Source of the DNA: Janthinobacterium sp. 1_2014MBL_MicDiv
Lineage (GTDB): Bacteria; Pseudomonadota; Gammaproteobacteria; Burkholderiales; Burkholderiaceae_D
Reading direction: 5' to 3'
Length of the DNA: 64,000 nucleotides
Assembly (NCBI RefSeq): GCF_001865675.1
Contig: NZ_CP011319.1
Span: forward strand, 2,294,001 to 2,358,000
The notes below the pieces were generated by a model, which saw nothing but the letters and a program-made list of their open reading frames with translations, was not told the origin of the DNA and did not search any database. The number at the start of each line of letters is the position of its first letter. Position 1 is the first letter of the stretch. Position numbers and translations under genes: made by a program. Shown here one piece after another: positions 41,396-50,361 of this stretch.

Positions 41396-42730
41396 ATGGA
41401 AACCTTGTCCAAGGGCCAGCGCTTGCCGCTGGCCAATCTTGTCCCCGATGGCGTGCTGGACGTTGGCGTCGCCGCGCAGGGGCTGGCGCTCGATTTTGCC
41501 TGCTTCGGCCTCGACGCCAACGGCAAGCTGTCCGACGAGCGCTACATGACCTTTTTCAACCAGCCGCGCACGCCGTGCGGCGGCGTGGAAGCGCGCGCGG
41601 CCAGCCATGGCGACAATGCCGCGTTCGCCTTCCAGCTGGCGCGCCTGCCGGCCGGCGTGGAGCGCCTGGTGCTGACGGCCTCGATCGATGGCGGCGGCGT
41701 CATGTCGCAGCTGCAGGCGGGCCATGTGCGCCTGCAGGCGGGCGGACGCGAGCTGGCCCGCTTCGCCTTTGCCGGCGCTGATTTTGCGCAAGAGAAGGCC
41801 GTCATGCTGGCCGAGCTGTACCGCAAGGACGGCGCCTGGCGCTGCATGGCCGTGGGCCAGGGCTTCAATGGGGGCCTCGATGCGCTGGTGCGCCATTTTG
41901 GCGGCGAAGTCGCTCAATCGGCCCCGGCCGCCCCGGCTGCGGCGTCGGCCGTCATGCAGGCCAAGATCGACCTGGAAAAGCGGGTCGAACGCGAAGCGCC
42001 GCAACTGGTGAGCCTGGTCAAGCAGGCGGGCGTGTCGCTGCAAAAGGTGGGCCTGTCGGCGCACCGCGCCAAGGTCTGTCTGTGCCTCGATATTTCCGGC
42101 TCCATGGGCCGGCTGTACAAGGAAGGCCTGGTGCAGCGCTTTGCCGAGCGCATCCTGGCGCTCGGCTGCAAGTTCGATGACGATGGCGAGATCGACGTTT
42201 TTCTTTTTGGCAAGAACGTCCACCACCCGGCGCCGATGGCCTTGAGCAACTGCAATACCTACGTGGGCCAGGCCATCACCCGCCACCCGCTGGAAGGCGA
42301 CACGCGCTATGGCGCCGCCATGCAGGCGATCCGCGCGTTTTACTTCCCTGATGCGCGTGGCGGCGAGCGCACGCGGCCCATCGCGGCCGAGCTGCCCGTG
42401 TACGTGATGTTCGTCACCGATGGCGGCACCAGCGACCAGGCGACGACGGAGAAACAGTTGCGCTGGGCCAGCAACGAACCGATTTTCTGGCAATTCATGG
42501 GCATCGGCAAGGGACGCAAGTCGAAGAGCAAGTTCCTCGCCGCCTTTGCCGATTCGGATTTCCCCTTCCTGGAAAAGCTCGACGAGTTGCAGGGCCGCCT
42601 GGTCGACAACGCCAATTACTTTTCCGTCAGCTCGCCCGACGAGCACAGCGATGCGGAACTGTATGACTTGCTGATGACGGAATATCCAGGCTGGCTGAAG
42701 CTGGCGCGGGGGCAGGGCTTGCTGCGTTAG
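41396..42730 (+). CDS. TerF-like protein: TerD domain fused to a von Willebrand A domain
   Basis: 444 residues. The N-terminal 190 residues closely repeat the first domain of the preceding gene (FACFGLDANGKLSDERYMTF). After a linker and coiled region comes a vWA domain with a perfect metal-ion-dependent adhesion site: LCLDISGSMGRLY (DxSxS), EGDTRYGAAM (Thr) and VMFVTDGGTSDQ (Asp). TerF-type proteins are thought to link TerD rings to partner proteins. The shared first domains show recent duplication within the cluster. Confidence 0.9.
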   Translation: METLSKGQRLPLANLVPDGVLDVGVAAQGLALDFACFGLDANGKLSDERYMTFFNQPRTPCGGVEARAASHGDNAAFAFQLARLPAGVERLVLTASIDGGGVMSQLQAGHVRLQAGGRELARFAFAGADFAQEKAVMLAELYRKDGAWRCMAVGQGFNGGLDALVRHFGGEVAQSAPAAPAAASAVMQAKIDLEKRVEREAPQLVSLVKQAGVSLQKVGLSAHRAKVCLCLDISGSMGRLYKEGLVQRFAERILALGCKFDDDGEIDVFLFGKNVHHPAPMALSNCNTYVGQAITRHPLEGDTRYGAAMQAIRAFYFPDARGGERTRPIAAELPVYVMFVTDGGTSDQATTEKQLRWASNEPIFWQFMGIGKGRKSKSKFLAAFADSDFPFLEKLDELQGRLVDNANYFSVSSPDEHSDAELYDLLMTEYPGWLKLARGQGLLR

Positions 42731-42778
42731 CATCAGGCGCATCGGGTGAGGCTGGAATGCCACAAGGGCAAGAGATTT

Positions 42779-42793
42779 GTAAATTGAAGTAAA
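42779..42793. promoter_or_regulatory. CpxR-type box GTAAA-N5-GTAAA upstream of the outer-membrane receptor gene
   Basis: GTAAATTGAAGTAAATTG: an 8-bp direct repeat GTAAATTG with exactly 10-bp period, matching the GTAAA-N5-GTAAA pattern also found at 17141, 19870 and 19930-19975. It lies about 110 bp upstream of the receptor ATG. Confidence 0.6.
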
Positions 42794-42903
42794 TTGCCAT
42801 GCTGCGCATTTGCCTTGGCCTGGCGACTCGTGGCATGCTTTCAATGTGCCCTCACGCTGCGGCGTAGCGCCTCATCCGTAGCGTTTCCATTATTCATTAC
42901 CTC

Positions 42904-45177
42904 ATGCATAAAATCCTCTTTCACTGTCTGGCGGGCGGCAGCCTGCTGGTCGCCGGCGCCGCCCAGGCGCAAACCGCTGCCACCGCTGCCACTGGCGACG
43001 CCGTCGTCAAGCCGGCGCCGCCGGCCAAGGTCCCGGCCGTCGATGCGCCCGCTACCGTCAGCGTCACGGCCGAGCGCCCCACGGGCCGCATCGACCGGCA
43101 AGTCTACGACGTCAAGTCCGACGTGGGCAGCACCAACGGCACGGCGGCCGACGCACTGAATAACGTGCCGTCGGTGGCCGTCGATCCCGATGGTTCCGTG
43201 TCCCTGCGCGGCAGCAGCAACGTGCAGATCCTGATCGACGGCAAGCCGTCGGCCATGCTGCAGGGCGACTCGCGCGGCGCCACCCTGAACGCCATGGCGG
43301 CCGACGATATCGAGTCGGTGGAAGTGATCAACAATCCCGGCGCCCAGTTCGGTAACGAGGCCGGCGGCGGCCCGATCCTGAATCTGGTGATGCGCCGCAA
43401 CCGCAAGCCGGGCGGCTTTGCCACCGTCAACGCGAATACGGGCATCGGCGGGCGCTACAACACGGCTGTTTCGGGCAGCTACAACGAGGGGCCATGGGGT
43501 TACCAGGGCGGCATCAACTTCCGTCACGATGGCCGCAATTCCGTGGGCGAGGTCAGCCGCGAGCGCCTGGACCGCGATACGGGCGCGTTTGCCCCCAGCA
43601 GCCAGCGCTCCACCAGCAATGGCTTGAATGATTCGCTGGGCTTGAACGGCACCGTCAATTACAACCTGAACGCCAATGACACGCTGGCCGCCAGCGTTTC
43701 CTACAACGGCCGCAGCAACGACCAGCGTTCGCTCGATCGCTACATCAATGGCGACAGCGCGGGCAACACCATCGGCGACTATGTGCGCAGCACCGTGCGC
43801 AATGGCGACAGCCGCAACTACAGCTGGGGCGCGCGCTACGACCACAAGGGCGAACTGCCGGGCGAGACATTGAAGATCGACCTGCGCGTGTCGTCGTCGA
43901 ACAACGAGAGCGACAGCGATTACGCCAACGCCTACACGGTGGCGCCCCCGAATGCCTTCGACACGCGCGCGCGCCAGCACAGCGAGACGGGCAACCGCAT
44001 CGTCGACTTCAGCGGCGACTACGAGCGTCCGCTGGCGGGCGGCACGGCCAAGCTCGGCTACAAGGTGGCCGACAACAAGAGCAGCTTCGATACCCTGTAC
44101 ACGGACATCAACCCCGGCAGCCTGGCGGAAACTGTCAATCCCATGCGCAGCAACCGTTTCGAGCTCGACGAGCGCACCATCGCGCTGTACGGCTCCTACC
44201 AGATGCGCATCAACGAGCGCTGGGGCGCGCTGGCCGGTTTGCGCGCCGAATACACGGACTTGAATGTGCGCCAGATCACGGGCGGCATCGAGGCCAGCAA
44301 CAATTACGTCAACTACATACCGAGCCTGTTTGCCACGTATAAAGTCAGCGACGAGAGCAATCTGCGCTTCAGCTATGCGCACCGCATCCGCCGCCCGAAC
44401 GCCGGCGACCTGAACCCGTACGTGGTGTACCGCGACGAGTTCAATGTGTCGTCCGGCAATCCCAAGCTGAAGCCCACGCAGACGGATTCGTTCGAAATCG
44501 GCTATGAAACCAAGCTGTTCGGCCTGGAAAGCAGCTTGCGCGCCTATCATCGCCGCGACACGGATGCCATCGTCGATTACCGTTATTTCATCAGCGATAA
44601 CGTCTTGCTGACCACGCGCGAAAATGGCGAGGGCAGCCATTCCAGCGGCATGGAGTTCAGCGTCAGCGGCAAGCTGACGCCATCCCTGACCCTGAACACG
44701 AGCGGCAACCTGGCGCGCAGCCAGCAGACCAGCTCCGACGACCTGGGCAACCGCAGCACGCGCACGGCCAACTCGCTCAGCGGCAGGGCGCGCCTGAATT
44801 ACCAGATCAATGCGGACAATCAGCTGCAACTGGCCCTGCAAATGCAGGGCAAGACCCTGTCCGGCCAAGGCTACCGCTCGCCGAACAACACGCTGAACCT
44901 CAGTTTGCGCCATACGGTGACGCCGCAATTGAGCCTGGTCATGAATGTGACCGATGTTTTCAGCAGCAACAAGATGGAAACCGTCATCAACAGCGCCTCG
45001 CTGCGCGAGACGAGCACGCGCCGCTTCGATGGCCGGATGATTTATGTGGGATTGTCGTACCGCCTCGGCGGCGCCGGCACGGCGGCGAAGGATGGCGAGC
45101 GCGAGCCGCGCTTCGGTCCACCGGGCGGACGGGGCCCCGGTGGTCCGGGCGGTCCGGGCGGTCCCGGCCCCGGCTGA
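42904..45177 (+). CDS. TonB-dependent-receptor-like outer-membrane protein with Gly/Pro tail
   Basis: 757 residues. Signal peptide with cleavage after GAAQAQ. Plug domain: DALNNVPSVAVDPDGSVSLR, VQILIDGKPSAML, DIESVEVINNPGAQFG. The remainder is a beta-barrel of the outer-membrane family seen in PF14905-type receptors (SYAHRIRRPNAGDLNPYV, NPKLKPTQTDSFEIGYE). The barrel's usual final strand (MIYVGLSYRLGG) is followed by about 30 residues rich in Gly and Pro (PGGRGPGGPGGPGGPGPG), odd because the last strand is normally the C-terminus recognised by the Bam machinery. Substrate unknown. Confidence 0.9.
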   Translation: MHKILFHCLAGGSLLVAGAAQAQTAATAATGDAVVKPAPPAKVPAVDAPATVSVTAERPTGRIDRQVYDVKSDVGSTNGTAADALNNVPSVAVDPDGSVSLRGSSNVQILIDGKPSAMLQGDSRGATLNAMAADDIESVEVINNPGAQFGNEAGGGPILNLVMRRNRKPGGFATVNANTGIGGRYNTAVSGSYNEGPWGYQGGINFRHDGRNSVGEVSRERLDRDTGAFAPSSQRSTSNGLNDSLGLNGTVNYNLNANDTLAASVSYNGRSNDQRSLDRYINGDSAGNTIGDYVRSTVRNGDSRNYSWGARYDHKGELPGETLKIDLRVSSSNNESDSDYANAYTVAPPNAFDTRARQHSETGNRIVDFSGDYERPLAGGTAKLGYKVADNKSSFDTLYTDINPGSLAETVNPMRSNRFELDERTIALYGSYQMRINERWGALAGLRAEYTDLNVRQITGGIEASNNYVNYIPSLFATYKVSDESNLRFSYAHRIRRPNAGDLNPYVVYRDEFNVSSGNPKLKPTQTDSFEIGYETKLFGLESSLRAYHRRDTDAIVDYRYFISDNVLLTTRENGEGSHSSGMEFSVSGKLTPSLTLNTSGNLARSQQTSSDDLGNRSTRTANSLSGRARLNYQINADNQLQLALQMQGKTLSGQGYRSPNNTLNLSLRHTVTPQLSLVMNVTDVFSSNKMETVINSASLRETSTRRFDGRMIYVGLSYRLGGAGTAAKDGEREPRFGPPGGRGPGGPGGPGGPGPG

Positions 45178-45186
45178 TGCCGGAGC

Positions 45187-46224
45187 TCAGGCGGCGGCGA
45201 TTTCCAGCAGGAAGTCGATAAAGCTGTCAGCGTGGCGCTCGAAACGCCAGGCGCCGGCGCCATGCCGGGCCGTGTACACGGGCGCGTCGCCGTTGGCGAT
45301 GGCGCCCAGGTCCAGGCAATACGGATCGCCGCCCGCATCGGCGATCACCAGATAGTGTTCGGGCCAGCCGGCAATGGCTGCATCGCTGGCGGGATTCCAG
45401 GCGTAACCGTGCTGGGCCTTGACCAGTTCCACCGCGCCGTACAGGTTCAAGCCCTGGAAATACTGCTCGCTGTCAATCAACACCCGCAGCGGCGAATGGC
45501 AGGCCAGGAAGCGCCGGTAATGCTCCGGCAAGGCCCAGCGCTGCGCGATGGCGGCCATGTCGGCGGCGCTGGCGATCGTCAGCCAGTTCGATGGCTGCGC
45601 CAGGTCCTGTTCCTGTTTGCGCCTGGCCGCCAGTTTTTTCTCCAGCCTGGCCGCGGCTTTTTCCAGCGCCGTGCGCGGCTCGTCCAGCGATGCATGGGTG
45701 GCCGGCGCCGCATGGCCGGCGCCATCCGGGCAGCCATCGCGCTGCCAGGCCAGCACGGCATCGAGCTTCAAACTGTCTTGCCGCCAATGGCCGGGGTCTG
45801 TCGGCAAGCCCGCATCGAAGGGCTGGCGGCTGAAGACGGCCAGGCTTTTCACGGCCTTGGCCCGCACTTCCAGGCTGGCAGTGCCGGACGCGGCCAGCGC
45901 CACCAGCGGCACATAGGCATCCTTGCCTGCGCTTTTCAGCAAGCCATCGACACTCCAGTACGCCAGCGTGGGTTGCGCCAGGGCCCAGGCGAAAAATGCC
46001 GCATGCTCATCTGCTTCCACCAGGCGCGCGATATCGCTCATGAGGAAGTTGCGCCAGTGTAGCAACTGCCCCTCCTTGGCGTAGCCGATGAGGATATCGA
46101 GCACGGCCAGCCGGTCGCTGGCGCCGTGCTTTGCCAGCAGCCGGTCTTTTAGTTTGGAAAACTTGACGCCATCGGTCTCGTCAAACAGCTTGCGGTGCAG
46201 GGCGGCCAGCGCAGTCACCGCCAT
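45187..46224 (-). CDS. SMI1/KNR4-like domain protein
   Basis: 345 residues. The N-terminal two thirds are helical, with ARLEKKLAARRKQEQDLAQ forming a coiled coil. The C-terminal part (IAQRWALPEHYRRFLACHSP, then GWPEHYLVIADAGGDPYCLD, and YTARHGAGAWRFERHADSF) fits the SMI1/KNR4 fold. That fold is frequent among immunity proteins of bacterial toxin systems but also has other uses. Its ATG overlaps the thyA stop codon (ATGA), so it is translated with thyA. No toxin is adjacent. Confidence 0.78.
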   Translation of the reverse strand: MAVTALAALHRKLFDETDGVKFSKLKDRLLAKHGASDRLAVLDILIGYAKEGQLLHWRNFLMSDIARLVEADEHAAFFAWALAQPTLAYWSVDGLLKSAGKDAYVPLVALAASGTASLEVRAKAVKSLAVFSRQPFDAGLPTDPGHWRQDSLKLDAVLAWQRDGCPDGAGHAAPATHASLDEPRTALEKAAARLEKKLAARRKQEQDLAQPSNWLTIASAADMAAIAQRWALPEHYRRFLACHSPLRVLIDSEQYFQGLNLYGAVELVKAQHGYAWNPASDAAIAGWPEHYLVIADAGGDPYCLDLGAIANGDAPVYTARHGAGAWRFERHADSFIDFLLEIAAA

Positions 46225-47198
46225 CAGACGGCCATCGCCGCCTTGATGGGCGCATGGTGTTCATAGCCTTCCAGCGAGAAGTCGGACGGTTCGATCTTTT
46301 CCAGCCACTCGGGTTCGTACTTGCCCGTCTTGGCGTAAGCGGGCACGCGGTCGGCAATGACGAATCTCGGGGCCGGGAACGGCGTGCGCTTCAATTGCTC
46401 TTCCACCATGTCGAGGTGGTTTTCATAGATGTGCGCGTCGCCGATGAAATAGGTGAACCAGCGTGGCGTGTAGCCCGTCAGGCGCGCCACCAGGTGCAGC
46501 AGGGCCGCGCCTTCGGCGATATTGAACGGCGTGCCCAGTCCGATGTCGTTGCTGCGCACATACAGACACAGCGACAGCTCGCGTGTGCCGGCGTTCGGGA
46601 TGAACTGGTACAGCAAGTGGCAGGCGGGCAGGGCGACGGCGTCCAGCACGGCCGGGTTCCAGCCGTGGAACAGGATGCGGCGGCTGCCGGGGTTGTGCAT
46701 GATGGTGTCCAGGCATTCGCGCAGCTGGTCGACGGCCTTGTACAGCAAGACTTTCTGTACGCCCGCTTCGACGATGGGGGCGATCAGCGTAAACCCGTTG
46801 GCCTGCGCATCGGCGATCTGCGCCGGCTGGTCGGCGTCGAGCAGTTTATACGCGGGCCATTGGCGCCATTGCACGCCGTACACGGGGCCGAGGTCATCCT
46901 CGCCTTCGCGGTAGGGGTTGGCCAGCCACTGCGCATTCTCATTGGCGTTCTGGTCCCACACTTTACAGCCGAGCGCGCGGAATTCGGCCGCGTTGCGCGA
47001 GGCGCGCAGGAAGGCGCACAATTCGCCGATCACGGATTTGAAAGCCAGTTTCTTGGTCGTCACGGCAGGGAAGTTGCCGTTGGCCAAGTCGAAACGCATC
47101 ATGGCGCCCGGCACGCTCAGGGTGCGGATGCCCGTGCGGTTGTCTTGCCAGCTGCCCGTTTCGAGGACGGTCTTGATCAAATCTTGATATTGCTGCAT
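46224..47198 (-). CDS. thyA: Thymidylate synthase
   Basis: 324 residues using the ATG at 47198 (GGAGAAATAC before it); a TTG further upstream is less likely. Contains NRTGIRTLSVPGAMMRFDLA (folate/dUMP site), the catalytic Cys in ALPACHLLYQF and the dUMP-binding RSNDIGLGTPFNIAEGAALL. It is about 60 residues longer than the E. coli enzyme because of an insertion in the middle, as in some other bacterial thymidylate synthases. Converts dUMP and methylene-THF to dTMP and dihydrofolate. Confidence 0.97.
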   Translation of the reverse strand: MQQYQDLIKTVLETGSWQDNRTGIRTLSVPGAMMRFDLANGNFPAVTTKKLAFKSVIGELCAFLRASRNAAEFRALGCKVWDQNANENAQWLANPYREGEDDLGPVYGVQWRQWPAYKLLDADQPAQIADAQANGFTLIAPIVEAGVQKVLLYKAVDQLRECLDTIMHNPGSRRILFHGWNPAVLDAVALPACHLLYQFIPNAGTRELSLCLYVRSNDIGLGTPFNIAEGAALLHLVARLTGYTPRWFTYFIGDAHIYENHLDMVEEQLKRTPFPAPRFVIADRVPAYAKTGKYEPEWLEKIEPSDFSLEGYEHHAPIKAAMAV

Positions 47199-47354
47199 GT
47201 ATTTCTCCAACGGTAAGGATGGTGATTGTAACGCAGGCGCGACAGGCGGGCCGCCGCCCGCACAGATAATTACACTACCTTATCACCTGCAAACATGACT
47301 CTGTGGTAATTTGTGTGTCCCTAAGGAAATATAGAAACGGCAGATGCTGGCACC

Positions 47355-50150
47355 ATGTTTTTGCGACAATTTGTAAATAATAATAACGCCGCCGTGGTGG
47401 AAATGAGCAGGGCCGATTTTCTCAAGGCCAACCTGCGCCTGATCCTGGCCTGGCCCCTGCTGGGCGTGGCCCTGTGCGCCGTGCTGTGGACGGCCACCAT
47501 GCTGCAGCTGGAAGCGGAAAAGAAGGTGGCGCAGCAGCAGGCGCTCGACAGCGTCTCCTCGCAGTCGAAGGCGTATGGCCAGTATCTGCTGCGCACGCTC
47601 GAGCAGATGGACCAGCTGACCCTGCAGCTCAAGTATGAATGGGAAAACTCGCGCGGCCACTTGCGCCTCGACCAGTTGAAGACGCAGGGCATGTATGCCT
47701 TGCCGCAATTTGCCATCGTCGCCATCCTCGACCGCAAGGGCCAGGCCGTGACGGCCACGGCGCCCTTGACGCGCCTGCGCACGAACGAGCGCAGCGATTT
47801 CCTGCTGCGTCACTGGCGCAGCAATTCCAGCGCCCTGCGCATCGCGCTGGGACGCGCCAACGAGGCGGCCCCGGCAGCCACGGCCACGGGCATCGACGAG
47901 ACGCTCGTGCATTTCACGCGGCGGCTGGAAGACGAGGACGGCAATTTCGACGGCGTGCTGCTGATCTCCATCCATTCCAGCTATTTTTCCGAATTCTACG
48001 ACAGCGTCAATTTCGGCAAGCTGGGCATGTCCGCCATGGTCGGCGAGGAGGGCGAGCTGTTCAGCACGCGCCTCGGCGCGCGCGTCCTGCCTGTCCATGC
48101 GGGCCAGGGCACGGCGTTCCTCGACACGAGTTTCCTGGAAACGGACAGCGGCGCCATGGAGTCGGGCAGCCGCGTGGCGTTTTCCGACAAGCAAAACCGC
48201 TATGTGGGCTGGCAGGCGCTGAAGGCGTATCCGTTTACGGCCGTGGTGGGTTTTGCCGACAGCGAAATGCTGCATCCCTACCAGGAAACGCGCACCATCT
48301 ACATGGGGATCGCCTTTGCCGTGACCTTGCTGCTGCTGGCGTTTACCGTCATCGCCACCGTGCTGTCGTTGCGCCTGGCCTGGCGCCACCACCAGTCCGA
48401 GGGCGTGCGCAACGCCTACCGCATGGCCACGGAAGGCACGAGCGACGGCTTTTTCATCATCTCCGCCCTGCGTGGCGACGATGGCGGCATCGTCGACTTC
48501 GAGATCGTCGATTGCAACGAGCCGGGCGCCGGCTACTTCGGCGTGCGCCGCGAGCAGTTGCTGGGCATGCGGCTGCAGTCGCGCGCCCACGAGCCGTATT
48601 TCCGCGACCTGATCCATAATTACCGGGCCGCCATGGTTTCCGGTTTTTCCGAGGAAGAGATCGAATTGCCGGATGGCAATCCATTCAAGCTGCGCTGGAT
48701 ACGCCGGCGCCTGGTGCGCAGCGGCGACCGCCTGGCCGTCACCCTGCAGGACATCAGCACGGCGAAGGAGCACGAGCGCGACCTGCGCCGCCTGGCCAAC
48801 GAGGATGGCTTGACGGGTTTGCCCAACCGCTACTGGCTGCAGCAATTCCTGCCCGGGGCGCTGGCGCGCGCGGCGATCACGCGCCACATGCTGGCGCTGC
48901 TGTTCATCGACCTCGACGGTTTCAAGGATATCAACGATACGCAGGGCCACGCGGAAGGCGACAAGGTGCTGCGCGCCGCCTCGCTGCGCCTGAAGGCCGT
49001 GCTGCGCCCGGGCGACCATGTGGTGCGCCTGGGCGGCGACGAATTCGTCGTCGTGCTCGACCCGGTGGAGGACGACAGCCGCGCCGAGCAGGTGGCGCAG
49101 CGCATCGCCATCGCCTTCGACGAACCGTTCTACCTGGGCAGCGAACGCCACAAGATGGGCGCCTCGATCGGCATCAGCCTGTATCCGCGCGATGGCGCCG
49201 AGACGGAAGTGCTGCTGAAGAACGCCGATATCGCCATGTATGCCGTGAAGGTGGCGGGGAAGGGCCATCACCGCTTCTTCCAGCCCGAATTGTTCGAAAC
49301 CATCCGCAGCCGCCGCGAACTCGAGCAAAGCCTGGTGGCGGCGCTGGAACAGGACCAGTTCCTCGTCGTCTACCAGCCGCGCGTCGACGCCATGAGCGGG
49401 CAGCTGTGCAGCATGGAGGCGCTGGTGCGCTGGCGCCATCCGCAGCACGGCATGGTGCCGCCGCTGGAATTCATCCCCGTGGCCGAAAGCAGCGGCCTGA
49501 TTTCGCAGCTGGGCGAAGTCGTCATCGAAAAGGTGTGCCAGCAGATGGCGCACTGGCAGGCCAGCGGCCTGGAGCTGGTGCCCGTCTCGATCAACGTCTC
49601 GGCGCGCCAGTTCGGCCGCGGCGACGTGCACCAGGTGCTGGCGTCGGCGCTGGCGCGCCATCGCATCGATGCGCGCCTGATCGAGGTGGAAATCACGGAA
49701 TCGGCCATGATGGATGAACAGAACCGCGCCGTCGAGCAGCTGTCGGCCATCCGCGCGCTGGGCGTGCGCCTGCTGGTCGACGATTTCGGCACCGGCTATT
49801 CCTCGCTGTCGCAGCTGCAGAAGTTCGCCATGGACGGCTTGAAGATCGACCGCGCCTTCACCATGGAGCTGGGGCGCTCGGAGCAGGGCGAGGTTTTCGT
49901 GCGGGCCATCCTGTCGATGGCCCATGCGCTGGGCATGAGCGTGGTGGCCGAAGGGGTGGAAACGCGCGAGCAGCTCGACATCCTGCGCGCGTTGCAGTGC
50001 AACGAGGTGCAGGGCTATTTCATCTCGCGGCCCGTGCCGGCCGAACAGATGCAGGTGCTGATGCGCAAGCGCTTCCTGATACCGCTTCCCGTTCCCGTAT
50101 CGCCACCGTACAGTCCTGTGCAAGGAGAGGAAAACAACACCGTTTCATAA
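47355..50150 (+). CDS. dCache-PAS-GGDEF-EAL cyclic-di-GMP enzyme
   Basis: 931 residues. Membrane span about residues 25-45, periplasmic dCache-like sensor to about 310, second span about 315-338, PAS (ATEGTSDGFFIISALRGDD) near 355-470. The GGDEF domain has an intact active site (RLGGDEFVVVL) and an inhibitory RxxD site five residues before it (RPGD). The EAL domain has SMEALVRWRHP, DDFGTGYSSLSQL, DGLKIDRAF and EGVETREQLD, so the phosphodiesterase residues are all present. Both synthesis and degradation of c-di-GMP are possible; the balance probably depends on the sensor ligand. Confidence 0.95.
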   Translation: MFLRQFVNNNNAAVVEMSRADFLKANLRLILAWPLLGVALCAVLWTATMLQLEAEKKVAQQQALDSVSSQSKAYGQYLLRTLEQMDQLTLQLKYEWENSRGHLRLDQLKTQGMYALPQFAIVAILDRKGQAVTATAPLTRLRTNERSDFLLRHWRSNSSALRIALGRANEAAPAATATGIDETLVHFTRRLEDEDGNFDGVLLISIHSSYFSEFYDSVNFGKLGMSAMVGEEGELFSTRLGARVLPVHAGQGTAFLDTSFLETDSGAMESGSRVAFSDKQNRYVGWQALKAYPFTAVVGFADSEMLHPYQETRTIYMGIAFAVTLLLLAFTVIATVLSLRLAWRHHQSEGVRNAYRMATEGTSDGFFIISALRGDDGGIVDFEIVDCNEPGAGYFGVRREQLLGMRLQSRAHEPYFRDLIHNYRAAMVSGFSEEEIELPDGNPFKLRWIRRRLVRSGDRLAVTLQDISTAKEHERDLRRLANEDGLTGLPNRYWLQQFLPGALARAAITRHMLALLFIDLDGFKDINDTQGHAEGDKVLRAASLRLKAVLRPGDHVVRLGGDEFVVVLDPVEDDSRAEQVAQRIAIAFDEPFYLGSERHKMGASIGISLYPRDGAETEVLLKNADIAMYAVKVAGKGHHRFFQPELFETIRSRRELEQSLVAALEQDQFLVVYQPRVDAMSGQLCSMEALVRWRHPQHGMVPPLEFIPVAESSGLISQLGEVVIEKVCQQMAHWQASGLELVPVSINVSARQFGRGDVHQVLASALARHRIDARLIEVEITESAMMDEQNRAVEQLSAIRALGVRLLVDDFGTGYSSLSQLQKFAMDGLKIDRAFTMELGRSEQGEVFVRAILSMAHALGMSVVAEGVETREQLDILRALQCNEVQGYFISRPVPAEQMQVLMRKRFLIPLPVPVSPPYSPVQGEENNTVS

Positions 50151-50172
50151 AAAGAGCGAACGTTCGCTTTTT
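50151..50172 (+). terminator. Palindromic terminator after the GGDEF-EAL gene
   Basis: AAAGAGCGA-ACGT-TCGCTTTTT, starting immediately after the stop codon region, gives a stem with flanking A and U runs, functional in both directions. The core GAGCGAACGTTCGCT is also a perfect palindrome of the kind bound by TetR-type repressors, so an operator for the downstream FadL-like gene is an alternative. The rest of 50173-50361 holds that gene's leader. Confidence 0.6.
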
Positions 50173-50361
50173 ATTTCAAAATATTATATGCTTCGCTCAT
50201 GCCGTCAGTGAATTGGAGTTCACGGCGGCAAGAAAAGTGCAAGACGGGCCAGGTTGAGACGCCCGAGACAGTGCGCCGAAGAAACTAAACACGGCAGACA
50301 AAACGCGACGCACAGCAGGTTTTGTCCAGTGTTTTTATTCATATAATAAAGAGAGACCAAC

